From assembly GCF_004210375.1 (NCBI RefSeq), contig NW_027467782.1, positions 26,577,276-26,641,275 on the forward strand: 64,000 nucleotides of DNA. Reading direction: 5' to 3'. A program made the translations under genes and the position numbers. The stretch's first letter is position 1; each line of letters starts with the position of its first letter. Positions 24,753 to 36,659 of the stretch are shown here, piece after piece. The DNA comes from Tachypleus tridentatus. Taxonomy: Eukaryota > Arthropoda > Merostomata > Xiphosura > Limulidae. The notes under the pieces are model-generated. The model made no database searches and had not been told where the DNA came from. It was given only the letters and a program-made list of their open reading frames with translations.

Positions 24753-27447
24753 TTAGTTATCCACCACAGCGTGTTTCAGAACAGCAAATACACTGGCACC
24801 AAATCTGTATAGCTCCAGGAGCCAGTAATCCAGTAGTTGGCTAAAAGGAACACATGTTGTTTTTGAATTTTCAGATTCAAAAATTTTAAGCAATCCAGAT
24901 TCAGTTCTTTGTGTATCCTTATTCTGAACAACAAAATAAATATCAGTATCCTTACTGAGAAGAACCATGGTGATTTCACCACAAACAAGGTGATTATCAG
25001 CATCTTTGGACAAAAACACTACTTGTCCTTTATGGTAGTGGACACCATGCACCACCATACTCTGGCAAACTACAGTACTTGAACTATTTCTCAAGTGAGG
25101 GAATTTGTCAACAGCCTTCTGGATGTACTCTCCATACAAATCTGCATGGAATGCTAATGCTGACTTGTATGACACCGGTGGTCGAAACAATGATCCAGAA
25201 CTATACAATGCTTGCAACAACTGATGTTTTTCTGCTAAGGACTTTGTTACATGTATATAATTTTGAGCTGAACGTGCACTCCTCTTGAAATAAGAGTGTT
25301 TACTCTCAAATCGTAATGTCCACAATCGAATCAGGGGTCCACATTTCAATGTAAGCTCAGGATAGTGAGTCAGAAAATGGTGTTTTGCTCTTAAGTTAAT
25401 GTTTGGAAAAAGTTGCATTCTTTTTACAATATATTCTTCTATCAAGTCCAACATTATGGCAACCTGATCCTCAGATATCACTGGGGCACATATAAGTTCA
25501 ACAATCTGTCTTAGTAATAACAGCAACTGCCACACTTCATTATTATGGTCATCAATTTTTCCATGTATTAGCAGTGGCAAAAATCGGAGCAAAACCCAGA
25601 CCTGAACTGCATGCCCACTAACTGTCTTAGAGCTCAAAGTAAATGGGGGTTTGTCATTTGCATCAGATCCTTTGAATTTATAAGTCTGAATCTTTTTGTT
25701 CAGGTAATCATAATCAAACCACTCTGCTCGTACCAAGTAATTAAGAATCAAGTGTAGATCTTCCTTGACAATCCCTTCAAACAGGTCATGCCCAAGGCAA
25801 GGTGGGAGACCAGGGTTTGTAACATGAAAATGTTGCAATTTGTTCAATACTGAATCAAATTTAACCCCACTGTGATGCACCAGACCATTTGTACATACTT
25901 CTTGTACTGAGCTATTGTAATTTTCTTGAGTCCTTAAATCAAAGTCCCAAGGAAAAATATTTCCACCTTCAAGGTCATCTTTGGATATCAAACAGTATCT
26001 ACAATTGTGAGAAACAGAACTGAAGTTTTCAACAAAACCACCTATCATATGACTACCTAAATTGTCCCTAGAACAAAGGCAACAGACCCTTTGCGGTTCC
26101 CAAATCTGCCTAAGTCTACACCATTTGCTTCCAGATCAAGCAAATCTGTCATGATAGGAGTCAGAATCTTTTCCTGACCATGTGTCTTAAAGTCCTCTTC
26201 CCTACAGAGCAACAATAGCTGCTGTACATCTATTAAAGTCCTGACAGCAGGATGCAGATTACCAATGGTATAGTAAATGGCCAAAATTTTGTGTTTTTCT
26301 TTGCTGACCCAAGTGGATTCACTATTTCAAATGAATCTTGATACAAGAGTAGCTTTAAAGCATCAGGATTTTCTTGAAAGAAAACATTTTCATTGCACAC
26401 TTTACCATCTGTAAAGTCTGTTAGCACTCCTAAATCTCCATTATTTTCAGATTTTTCAAAGTAGTGACTGATTTTTTCATCTCGAAATAGGGCCTGAAGT
26501 GAATCTTTTAAAGGCACATAGTAGCACAATGCCTTTGTATCATCTTTTTTGTGTTTAGGCTCTGGATGTGGAAGTGGTTCAACATAATCAAATTTTTCCT
26601 TGTAATACTTTTTTCTGTAATATTTTGACCTTAAAGTGTCATGTACTGCTTTGAGGTTGTCATGTTCGTACCAGTGTATAATTTCCTGAATACAATCAGC
26701 AGAAAGAGTTGTTTTTTCTAGCTTTGCCTTCAATTGATGTTTTTGGAATTTCGCTTGCTCATTATGGAGGGAGCTGAATTCATCCACAATAACCTGAATA
26801 GTGCTCACTGGTAAGTGGTGTTTTGTCTGTATTGATAAGAGAAATGTAGCTAATTTTGTTGTCAAGGCACTTTCTATTTCTCGGTCTGATAAGAAATTAT
26901 TTTCATCCTCATCACTATGGCAAATTTCAGTACATGGTTCTTCATCATTGCCTGTATTATTGTTTTCATTAGTCTGGTTCTCTAAATTTCTATCATGACC
27001 ATCATGATCACCAATGGAGAGGATGGCTACATGCAGGTGATGAACTGAGGTGTCCTTGTGATATCTGCTCAAGTGAGAACTGAAACTTGACACAACCTCA
27101 AATCGCTTATCACATTGTTGGAAGGGACATGCAATTTTAATACCATCCTTTATATGTCCCTTCAAACGAGCAATAAAAGGTTTCAAACCCAAATATTTTG
27201 CTAAGCAATGCCTTATCTCACATTGCAGCTGTATACTATCAGAGTCAACATACTGTTTTGAATATTCTCCCTTATGCTGCCTTGAAATGTGTGATTTAAG
27301 AGAAGGAAATGTTGGCAAGTTTTCACCACAGTCAGTCACTGGACAAGATATAGTAGGATTTGGTAAAGCTGCATGGAATGAGTTATAATGACTGCCATAC
27401 GTTCGCAGAGAAGATGTTCTAAAGTGACAAATAGTACAGCGATACAT
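24753..27447 (-). CDS. C2H2 zinc-finger, CACTA-type (DDE) transposase, two frame breaks
   Basis: A single-exon protein of about 895 residues in three frames. C2H2 fingers lie at residues 4-25, 35-58 and 107-130, with a degenerate one at 76-98. The catalytic half begins around YQDSFEIVNPLG, continues with AIYYTIGNLHPAVRTLIDV and DNLGSHMIGGF, then HNCRYCLISKDDL, GLPPCLGHDLFEGIV, AKHHFLTHYP and RFESKHSYFKRSARS. The aspartates in YQDSFE and in DNLGSH, and acidic residues in HDLFEG, are the candidate metal ligands by analogy with CMC transposases. Frame breaks near 26,285 (AAAAAC) and 26,068 (CTAGGGAC) are each repaired by one extra A or G. It would act in the nucleus, cutting and joining element ends. 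An exapted host gene is possible, but the flanking ends argue for a transposon. Confidence 0.75.
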
Positions 27448-28829
27448 TTTGAGTTTCAGTTAAACTCTAACAAACAAGACCAGAATAGTGAAAAAAATTG
27501 ATATAGGAAATGAACTAAGCAGCAGGGCATGGTGAGATCTCCAAGATTAAGTGGATAAGTGATGGGGGGGGTATGGCACAGGAATTAAAAATCTTGGCTT
27601 TAACCAACACGCCAGGCCTTGTCTGTTGAAAGAACTTGCGAAACAACTGATCAATTCCTGCTCACTTTCACTTACTTTTAGAGAAGCAATTCAAAATTTT
27701 TGCATAACTGTTAATTACAGAAGGAATCACCTGCTAAAATGCACCAAACTGGGATTAATCATGTAAACCACTCAGGACCAAAAATGTGCCATGTTATATG
27801 ATTCGCTCAAAAGTTGGCCCAAAATTTTAACATAATATCTTTATAATTTTGGAATACTCTAAACATCAGTAAAATTCTTGCCCTATAATTTCATGCCCAG
27901 CAGCCAGACTGATCATGCCATGTACTTGCTGTAAAACCCTAATATTAGCGAGCCTTTTACTTAGGCAAATTTGGTGACTGGAATATTGTTGCTAAATTAA
28001 CTGGATGGTAATTTATCTAGCTAAACATACTGAAGAGTGCAATTTCATAAAAATGCTATGGCAGTTTTTAAAGAAAAACGTGAAGTTCAGCCTACCTACG
28101 ATCTTTAGGCCTAGCTTCCATGCATGACTGAATCTAAGAATATGCTCTCACAAGGTAACCAGACGACCAGATCTGAAGAATCTACACTACTAGGACTTAG
28201 CCTATATCTATTATAGTATAAGGTTCATCAGATCATCAATCAGGAACCGTTTATCATCAAACGGTACCCAGGTACCGCCCATTCCCAAATACCTGATACG
28301 AATTGACCAGGCCTGACGTTAGATCGCTAGAAAGCTACAATTTTAGGCAACGCAATAGGCCTAGAATATAGTTTGTCATGAAGTAGACATTGGGCTTCAC
28401 GTTAGTAGATTTATCTATGTACCAGTAATATCAATGGTTATGAATCAAATAAAATACAAACCTGCCTCCTGGAAATGCACAACACAAAGTTAATTTAAAT
28501 TAAACTGAATCTGGATTGCGTAGGTCTAAACAAGGGGTAAATAAATTGATGAGGTGTAGACTGTTGACTGCTAGACTCTATTCGGAACAAACTGCATCCA
28601 CGATCCACTGGCACTGCTGATTCCTTTGTGTGAATTCAAAATTCTCGCTTCCGGTGCCGCGAGCGACCTAGTTCATGACTCCGCATCCAGCACTGCGTCA
28701 GCAGAGTCCGGCTATAGCTGATAAACACGCGCGTACGCGCATCTAGCCCCGCGCTAGCGACTTTGCAATGCCATGTTATTTGCGCCATGGGCTTGAAAGG
28801 CGGTGCCTGAGCGGGCCGCAGTGTTGATT
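27448..28829. other. 5' region of the transposase gene within the element
   Basis: No coding signal. The part from 28,560 to 28,840 is much richer in CpG than its surroundings (ACGCGCGTACGCGC at 28,724) and could hold the element's promoter. Confidence 0.4.
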
Positions 28830-28944
28830 ACGTTGGTTAGCAGCGTGATTTCACGATGCTTACCAGCGTAGATCAGTAAACATGCGTATGTTCCGTAAAA
28901 TAACGAGGCATTTCTTTGTTATAAAACGGTTATTTTTTACAGTG
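28830..28944. repeat. right terminal region of the EnSpm-like element
   Basis: Ends ...TTTTTTACAGTG at 28944. Read inward it gives CACTGTAAAAAAT and, about 35 bp further, CTCGTTATTTTACGG, similar to the left subterminal words. LINE sequence begins at the next base. Confidence 0.6.
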
Positions 28945-29104
28945 TATTAAAACCCAAATCAATCGAGTCAATAACCTTATCCGGCGTCTAATTAACGAAC
29001 AAAAAAATTGGTCGGAGTTATGTGCGTCATAAGACAATTCATACATTCTGGAGAAAGTTCAAGAGCATAAGTAACGACAGTTCAACTAACAGCATTGCCA
29101 ACTT
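28945..29104 (+). mobile_element. inverted LINE segment (ORF2 linker between EN and RT)
   Basis: The plus strand encodes INRVNNLIRR-like, then NEQKNWSELCAS, then a FWRKFKS-like end, matching the LINE C linker (42,409-42,792 minus; INRVTNLIKRR and WSEFCASLDNSYKD). It lies head-on against the minus-strand LINE piece starting at 29,105, so this 160-bp part is inverted relative to its neighbour. Confidence 0.7.
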
Positions 29105-29487
29105 AAAACTCGACTGTCTGTACTGTTTGGTCTCTACTTTTCATGTAGAGTCGCCTGAGTTTCCTGCGTTCTTTAATAAGATTATGTATTTCTGGCGTCA
29201 ATGTCCAGTTTTGCTTGGGAGTATTCTTTTGTCTAGAGGGCATGACTGTATCCACGGCTTTTGAAATAGCATTCGTGACGTCGTTAACATACTTGTATAC
29301 TTTGTTTGTTTGTAACGCTTGTAATTTCGTCTGGTGAGAGTGTGGTTAGGGTGTTATTGAAGGTTATCCAGTCAGTTTTTGTATAATTATAGACCTGTGG
29401 GAGATCTGTTGGTAAATTCTGTTTGTTTTACGAGATTTTGAAAAAAACTGGAAAAGGGTCAAGGTGAACCTTGAAATTCCGTGAATA
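29105..29487 (-). mobile_element. LINE ORF2 endonuclease C-terminal fragment (left of the hAT)
   Basis: Minus-strand pieces include YTKTDWITFNNTL and TPEIHNL-like words that match LINE A (YTKTDWLTFNATL, TPEIHALI). Several frameshifts and stops. The fragment resumes at 32,401 on the other side of the hAT element. Confidence 0.7.
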
Positions 29488-29495
29488 AGGTAAAA

Positions 29496-32400
29496 CAGTG
29501 ATGGCGAACCTTTTAGAGATTGCGTGCCTCAATTGTGACCCAAAATAATTTTGTCTATCCGAACGTGCCAGGATTTTCATAAAAATGACGGTTACTTTCC
29601 AATAAAATCCGACTTTTTGATGAGTATCTTTATTTTAAAAAAAGTCAAATTACAAAAGTTTCAATGAAACTAATAAATAGCCTTGACTTAAAATTTGTAT
29701 ATTTTGTCTTGAATTTTATTAAATCAATGCGATCTCTGCTGTTGTGAACACTTGGATAACTTGTTTTGATGGTTCATATTTTGTTGATTTGAGAGCAACA
29801 CATGCAGCACTCGGTTCATCTGTAAGCTTGTTTCTTCTGTCTGATTTGATGAAATTCAAAGTTGAAAACAGCTGCTCACAAGCGTAAGATGATCCAAACA
29901 AAGTTAGAAGAGCTATTCCAAGTAATTTCATTGACTTAAAATTAATTGGCAAAGAATTCCACACTTTAAGAATTTCATTTTCACAACTCTTTGCAACGTT
30001 TTCTTCCAAGATCCCTCCACACACTATTTTCTCAAGTGTTTTACGCAGGGCACAGAATTTATTAGTCCAAGTATAGTTTTTCTGAAATTCTACCAGCTCC
30101 ATTTCTAGAGTTTTCAAACCCAACCAGTGCACACAGGAAAGATCGAGATCTTCAAATTCAGTTTTATCGGGAAAGGTAAGAAAATACAAAGTTTTTTTTT
30201 TCTATCTTTCGAAACTGTATAAATCTGTTACTAAAATTCTCCTTCGCTACTGCGATAATGCTTGAAAATTCTTTGGAGATTTCCTGTTTACTTAAGGAAC
30301 AGTCTGCAAATGTTGTCGAGTTTTCTAAATGCATTTTCAGATTTGGAAAATATTTGAGTTCCCCACCTTCGATGTCTTTTTCAAAAACTTGCAATTTTCT
30401 CTCAAATGCCTTTATATCCCAGAACATTCTTTCTGCTGTTTTTCCTACTCCTTGTAGTTTTGTGTTCAGTGCATTGAAGTGTGATATAAAGTCTGTAAAG
30501 AACATGAGGTTATTAAGCCAAGCCACATCAGTGAGCTGTGGAATGTCTTGTCCATTTTCATGCATAAAAAATCTAATTTCGTTCAAGCAAGCAATAAACC
30601 TTTCCAGAAAACGTCCTCTGCTCAACCATCGGATATTGTTATACATAATTAAAGTACTATATTGTGCTTGAACCTCATCAAGAAGTGTTTGAAACTGACG
30701 AAAATGAAGCGCACGAGTCATAATGTAATTCACCATTTTTGTAACATCTTTGAGTATATCATCTAATTTTTTGCTACTTTCTTTTGCACAAAGAGCTTCT
30801 TGATGTATAATACAATGAAACTGGATGACTTGATGTTTTATTTTGTTCTCAAACAACTTTATGAAACCAGATGTTGACCCAACCATACATGGTGCTCCAT
30901 CACTAGTGATCGAAACTGTCTTTTCGTGCTTAATACTTTGTGTCAAAAAACATTCCATCACAGCATTGTAAATATCTACTCCTTGTGTTCTTCCGGGTAA
31001 AGAAATCAGTTTCACCAATTCTTCCCTCATGGAGTCACCAACAGCATAACGCAAAGTTACTGCTAACTTTGCATGATTATTTATATCCGTACTCTCATCC
31101 AAACACATGGAGTAACAAGAAGCCTTTTGTAAATCAGTACTGAGTTGTTGATTGACATCATTTGCCATACGTAAGATACGATCTTTCACGATATTTCTGC
31201 TAAGTGGTACCTCACAGATTCGTCGTAAAATTTCACGTTTATTTGAAATCTCCATCAGATAGAGACTTACCATGTTTAGCGATACATAATGAAATTTGAA
31301 AGCTGGCCTTCGTCAAACGATTAGGTTTAGAAAGAAAGTTTCCAAGAATAAGACAATGAGAATGATATTTCCTCAGTTCGTTTGCAAGAAATTTCTCCTT
31401 TTCTGTTTCATCAAGTTCAGCAACATTTTTGTGGTTGGTTTCAAAATGCCGTTTGACACTTGAAGTACGACACACAACACTTTCACCACATAACATACAT
31501 AACGCTTTTCCGTTGCGTTCAATGGTTCCAAATTGTGTCCAATTTTCTTGAAATAATCGTCCACTATCCATTAGCTTTGCCTTCTTTGCATTCATTTTTG
31601 GTATAACTTAAACACACAAAAGTAAAGTTTAATGAAACAAACTTTTAAAAATTTACTTAAACAAAGAACAGTTAAATATTTAAACAAATTAAATTGGCCC
31701 GTTTTGTTACTGTAGCTTTTTTAATGCCATGGTAATGTGGAGTGCAAAATTTAAAACTAAACACGATTGTTTGAAAAATATTCTCAAGTTAATCAATAGT
31801 TTATAATGTTTTGCATTTTTAGCTGCATTTAGCTTGTATTATATTCAAATTTTCAATAAAATTACAAAGAATGATTTATGACAAGTTTTCTGTTTTTTGT
31901 ATAATTCTTCATGACTGCAGAATAATAAGTAACCGATATAATTATTTATTCATATTGGTTGAAAACCAATACGAATAGATGTAATGACTTACGATGCCAC
32001 CCCCGTCGTTCAAAAGGTTCGACATGCAACCTGTAGGGATAATATCCCTAATATATCCCTGGGATATATTATAGTATTAATCAACCCGAAGCAGAGACAA
32101 GGGCTGACGTTAAGGCGCATTAAACTGGGAACAACGATTTCCCAGGCTTTACCGATATCCAATCCTTCTCATCGATCCTACCGGGAATATCTCTAGTTCT
32201 GGTGTTAGCTACACTTAGGTGCATTGCCTCCTCTGCACCACGAGGAGGCCCTGAAAATCGAAGTACTTGAACCCCAGTGCTCTCAGGTCATGCCACCTCT
32301 CATAATTACCTAGCTCGCTACATACTTCTTCGCAAAGATGCGGAAATCCTATCACGTGCCAGCAATCGTGGCCTCGCGTGCCATAGGTTCGCCATCACTG
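29496..32400 (-). mobile_element. hAT DNA transposon (ZBED/Charlie-like), 2.9 kb, nested in a LINE
   Basis: The ends are inverted repeats: CAGTGATGGCGAACCT at 29496 and its complement AGGTTCGCCATCACTG ending at 32400. The flanking 8 bp are AGGTAAAA and GACTAAAA, which agree in the last five bases, so the target duplication is partly eroded. A hAT transposase fills the minus strand. LINE endonuclease sequence lies on both outer sides in the same orientation, so the hAT jumped into a LINE. Confidence 0.88.
29719..31595 (-). CDS. hAT-family transposase (BED finger, DDE/RNase H-like, hATC), frameshifted
   Basis: Read 31,595 to 29,719. The N-terminal BED zinc finger has CMLCGESV followed by HFETNH. 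The catalytic part has SMCLDESTDINNHAKL, then VSITSDGAPCMVGSTSGF and HCIIHQEALCAK. The C-terminal hATC dimerisation region has LLTLFGSSYACEQLFSTLN and KSDRRNKLTDE. Total is about 620 residues, usual for ZBED5/GTF2IRD2-like hAT transposases. It would excise and reinsert the element in the nucleus. Two frame changes occur: near 31,255, and at a run of ten A near 30,197 where nine would keep the frame. So it is inactive as written, but the breaks are few and the second could be a homopolymer error. Confidence 0.85.
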
Positions 32401-32580
32401 GACTAAAAGATAGTCGGGGACGGTTACAAGGTCAAGTACGTCGTACATGTCTGTCGTTTATGGCGTGCATGTTATTGTTTTCTAACATTTTAACATTCTT
32501 TCATTTGTGTTTGAGAAAATGTTTCTTTCGATTTCTATATATGGGCTGATGTAATACTTAAAATGCATTACAATTCCTTT
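32401..32580 (-). mobile_element. LINE endonuclease fragment (right of the hAT)
   Basis: DNA such as GGTCAAGTACGTCGTACATG aligns with 34,640-34,660 of LINE A (AATCAAGTACGTCATATGAG) and continues the copy interrupted at 29,487. Strongly decayed. Confidence 0.55.
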
Positions 32581-33146
32581 GGTTTCACTCGTTCTCGGTC
32601 TCGAGAATGAGTTGAAACCAGGTAACTTGACATTATAGTTATCTTTTGCCAATGTTTCTGATATAATTATGTTCTTATTATATTCTTTTACTTTGACTCT
32701 TTAGGTGAAGGAGTGACGTTGGTCATAATACTGATGAGTGAGACAAAGGTAGCACCGGAGAGACCAGCCAGACCAGATCCCGAAAAGCAGATGTCAAACT
32801 AAATATGAACATCAACATAAACGCGAAACGACCCGGTTCGGGGCATGGCAATAATGTTGCCTTGGCTGTGGGGAAAACAGGAGTGCCCCGAGAAAACCCA
32901 CTGTCACAGGACAGGTGCCGAAAGATTTACCTGTCCTGTGCCCGAGACCTGAAAAGAAAATGCATAATATTTACACGAGTTTTGCCCTTTAAGTACTTTG
33001 TTGTGTGATTTGTGATTCCTGAAGTATGTTGTATGGTGAAATAAATTTGGTTGGTGCACTGGTTAATTTACAGAGTGATGCAGTTAGTTTGTTTCTGTGT
33101 TCTGCTTTTAAATAGTATTTGTGTGACATTTCTGTTAGTCTGTTTC

Positions 33147-33816
33147 TTAGCGTTGGTAAGCTACTGATTTGATGTATATAATTGTGTGTGATTGTAGTCT
33201 GAATGCAGATCTTAGTATTTTGCTTTGTTGAACTTGGATTTTCTGGAGCGTGTTATTTGAAATATTATGTCTGACTTGACATCCATACTCTATTAGGGGA
33301 CGTATGTAAGCCTTGTATATTTGGATAATGGTTTTTGGTGAGCATTTTGAGTGTTTGCTGGTAAGTATCATTAAGTGTGAAATGCGTTTTCTAATTTATG
33401 AGTGTATGTTGTCAGCATGCTTTTTCCATGTTAGTTTTGTGTCGAAAGTGACACCAAGGAATGTGACACGTTTGCTCCTGTTAATGGGCGTATTTCAGAG
33501 TGATAATTTTACTTTTTTAGATTTTTTCTGTCTTTTAGTTTCCTGTAGAAGGTGATTGCTTGTGTTTTGGTTGGATTTAAAACTACTCTCCACTTGTTAC
33601 CCAGGTCGAGACGTTGTTAAGTGATTCTTTCACACTAGACATGGCCATTACTGAGTTTCTGGAGGTATTCCAGATAGCGTTGTCGTCTGCGAATTGCGAA
33701 TTATGAGTATGTATTAAACTGGGGAAAGGTATATCGCTGACAAAAATAATGTACAGTAGTGGAGAAAGGACTGATCCTTGGGGCACTTCTGCAGTTATTT
33801 TGAAATATTTGGTCAT
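33147..33816 (-). CDS. LINE A RT fragment (motifs B-C and thumb)
   Basis: The 33,816-33,583 frame contains VPQGSVLSPLLYIIFVSDIP and the active-site box QFADDNAIW. The 33,371-33,147 frame has the thumb segment IIQIYKAYIRPLIEYGCQV. The fingers and motif A are deleted, so this cannot be an active polymerase. It joins the 3' UTR directly. Confidence 0.8.
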
Positions 33817-34057
33817 GTCCGGGGAAGTGTTTTCACGTTTTAATATTTATTTTAGTTCAGTGATGGTAATTTTCCTGTTGATTGAACTTGAGTATGCTTA
33901 CAGTGTCTCGCCAGGGAATTGTGGTGAGAATGAAGCTTGGTTTGTATTTATGAAGTTGTTGACGTGATGTTGGTGTTGTGTGTGTCAAAATCGACTAAAT
34001 TTAGGTTGCCGAAGGAGCATTCGCAAGAGTCGGCTTTCTCTACGTCCGTCCTTGCGA

Positions 34058-35203
34058 TTATATTGTTGTGTGCGATATGTTGAAGCATGTGATTTGGGTT
34101 TTTGTCTGAAGAAATGCTCTTGAATTTTTTCCAAAATTCTTTATTTTTTCTAAATTTGTACAAAAGTTTTGCCAATTAGTTTCTTTTGCTATTTTAATTT
34201 CTTGTTCAATTTTTGTATTTGTTCTGTTGATGTGTTGTGTTTTAATAGATGGATCACGTGTAATATAGTGTGTTCGTTCGATTATCAGTGCATGAATTTC
34301 CGGTGTTAAAGTCCATTGATTATGTGAGTGCTTTCTCCTTGTTTTAGGGATTGTGTTTTTTATGGCTTTATGTATGGCTTGTGTAACTTGATTTACATAA
34401 TTGTCTAGTTCTGTTTTGTTGTTAGCGTGTTCAATTGGGTAGGGTAGATATGAGTCCAGTGTAGCATTGAAAGTGAGCCAGTCAGTTTTGGTATAGGTGT
34501 ATGCAGAGGGAGTCACGTACGCCACAGCAGGGTGGCGCGGGTGAATCATACATGAAATTGGGAAGTGGTCACTAGTGATTTCATCATGCACTTTAAAGTT
34601 AGAGATTCTGTTTACCATGTCCTTGGGTGCTATGATGAAATCAAGTACGTCATATGAGCCGTTGGCGGCTGAAAAGTGTGTAGGTGTATGGTCGTTTATT
34701 AGGTGCATTTTGTTACTAGAAAGAAATGTTTTATACACAACCTTCTGCGTGTGTTTCTGTTTCCCTTAGTTCTGTATGCAGAGAATTAAAATCCTCAATA
34801 ATAATTGGTTTGGGTTTGCGATTAACACATTTTGAAGGAAGTTACTGTCAATATCTTTAGTTGGTGAGCAATATATGGCTAGAATCGGAATTGTTAGCCG
34901 GTTGTTAAAGTGTATATTACAAAAAATTGTTTCATTTATGTTAGATCTAAAGGAATCTTCTATCGAGATTAAATGCGATATTTTCGTACTAAAGTAAGCT
35001 ATTATACCTCTGTTGTTTTCTGAGTGAGGTATGCTGTGCGTGATGAATCCGGGGATTGTGGTGTTTTGTTTCTCTGTGCAAAGTGTTTCTGAAACGATGA
35101 TTATGTTGGCGTTCATATGTTTGTTTATGTTGTATATTTCTATCCTTTTGTCTTTGAGATTTCCTTGGCAGTTGATGTGTAAGATTTTAATGTGTTGTAT
35201 CAT
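34058..35203 (-). CDS. LINE A endonuclease (APE-like), frameshifted
   Basis: Begins MIQHIKILHINCQGN at 35,203, which resembles the ILHINIQSL-type start of Jockey-group endonucleases. The likely E of SETLC and the Y of AIYCSP follow, with the family's usual SP at that site. After a frame change near 34,770 it continues with NGSYDVLDFIIAP and the catalytic histidine motif SDHFPISCM. The linker ends with FGKNSRAF. The enzyme nicks target DNA to prime reverse transcription. At least one frame break. Confidence 0.78.
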
Positions 35204-35216
35204 TGTGTTGTTTTAT

Positions 35217-36631
35217 TTACCTTGCATGAATTTTAAGTGAAAGATGGTGTGGTTTGAGGTGAGGAAGGTTAAAATAATAACTTGCAAGGCTACAAACAGA
35301 TTTGAGTGATTCGTGCCTCGATTCGAATGTAGGGAGATCACTCAATTCTATTAGCATTGCGAGTAAGTTTGTGGTGAATTCTGTGGGGTTGAATGCTTGT
35401 GTTGTTTTCGGGCGTGTGACGTCTGCGAAAGTACGTGTTGGTTGAGGTTGAGAGTGTTTGATTTGTGAGTCTGCTGGAGTTTGTAGTAAAGGTTGTTTGG
35501 TGATGTAAAGGGTGCCTTGGGTTTGATTGTTATTGTTCGTGGTTTTGAAAATCAATCTATTACGTATTTGAGTGTATTTAGGGCAGCCTTTGTAGCTGGC
35601 TGCGTGAGGGCCCTGACAGTTTGCGCATCTCACTTGGTTACGCTCGTTTGGACACTGAGCAACCTCGTGAGGTCCGCCACAACTCACACATCTGTCCTTA
35701 GCCATACAATTGGTTTTCGTGTGTCCGAACCGTTGACATTTGTAGCATTGAATAATGGGCTTTTGGTGTGTTTTTTCCTGTTCGGTCGTGTGTCTCTTGA
35801 AAAATAGGAATCAACCGTTTTTTAATAATTTGTCTTGATCGTCTTTATTGTTACCGGTTACCTTGATCAGTGGCGTTTTTTGTTTCGTTCTAAAGGATAT
35901 GATTCGGTTTGATGATACAATGTCTTAGCCTTGAGTTTTTAATTCATCTGTGATTTCATTATCTTCGATGTCGAAATCGACACCTCTGATAATGACAGTA
36001 AATTTTGGCGTGTTGTTTTTTGGTGTACTAATGGTGGCTTGGACCCCGAATGGGCCAAAATATGTGCAAATTCTTGTGGTTCAGAGCATTTTAACATGAT
36101 TCTTCCATTAGGAAGACGTTTGATGTCCTTAAACTGGATGCCCGGGTAATAGGCCCTCAGTTGTTTGACTATCTGTGGGATGCGTGTTGTGTTGTTAATT
36201 CCTTCAATGAACAGAATTGGGATTCTGTAATGAGGAGAATCGTGTGTTTGTGTGACAGTGGTGGTGTTTTTAGAACTAGTGGCGTTAGCGGTGTTGTTAG
36301 TATTCAGGTTAGTTGCGTTATTTTTCTTAGAACTAGTGGCTTTGTCATTATTAACATTGGTTACGTTATTAACACTTGAATTTTTAGTATTGTTAGTAGT
36401 GTCATTAAGGTTAAGGTTAATAGTATTGTCCGAAACCATACTTACCTTGTCCTTTTTCTTCTTCAGCCTCCTCTTGTTTGAGGTCGCATTTGCTTCTTGA
36501 GATTCTTGTCTCGATAATTCTTCTGCTTCTAAGTATTCGCTTTCAGAACTCTCTGTCGAACTGCTCAAGGATTCTGAGGCTGGTCCTTCGATCGCCTTGT
36601 TTAGCATTTCAATGCCTTTAAGGCAATTCAT
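35217..36631 (-). CDS. LINE A ORF1 with three CCHC-type zinc knuckles, frameshifted
   Basis: Starts MNCLKGIEMLNKAIEG. A low-complexity Asn/Thr/Ser region follows, then an RRM-like part (PILFIEGINNT, VKQLRAYYPGIQFKDIKRL, GRIMLKC). After a frame break near 36,055 (a TTTT run one short of restoring FGPFGVQAT) comes IIRGVDFDIEDNEI. The C-terminal part has three zinc knuckles: CYKCQRFGHTKTNC, CVSCGGPHEVAQC and CANCQGPHAASYKGC. This is the classic gag-like ORF1 of Jockey/I-group LINEs, which binds the element RNA in the cytoplasm. It ends 13 bases before the endonuclease start. Confidence 0.85.
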
Positions 36632-36659
36632 TGGATGTTATCGAGTACGTTATCAGTTT

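Larger units (their letters stand above)
17757..28944 (-). mobile_element. EnSpm/CACTA-like DNA transposon, about 11.2 kb, two genes
   Basis: The left end begins CACTGTTAGAAAT at 17757. The right end, read inward on the minus strand from 28944, begins CACTGTAAAAAAT, so 11 of 13 terminal bases match. Both ends carry subterminal motifs of the GTAATTTTAC or GTTATTTTAC type, a hallmark of EnSpm/CACTA elements. Inside are two minus-strand genes: a C2H2 plus DDE-type transposase (24,753-27,447) and a SAM-domain protein in five exons (18,353-22,895). Both lack obvious decay other than homopolymer indels. The expected 3-bp target duplication is not seen (CTA on the left, TAT on the right), and only the right flank is LINE, so the exact ends are tentative. 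Confidence 0.6.
32581..36640 (-). mobile_element. LINE A: APE-type non-LTR retrotransposon with internal deletion
   Basis: From 5' (36,640) to 3' (32,581): ORF1, apurinic-type endonuclease, a truncated RT, then the structured 3' UTR. The EN/RT junction has lost roughly 600 bp: the frame passes from a KITITELK segment near 33,860 to TAEVPQGSVLSPLLY near 33,790, skipping the RT fingers present in LINE B. The 3' UTR keeps all hairpins (32,581-32,619; 32,847-32,861; 32,905-32,940). It abuts an R2-type element on its 5' side. Confidence 0.8.
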
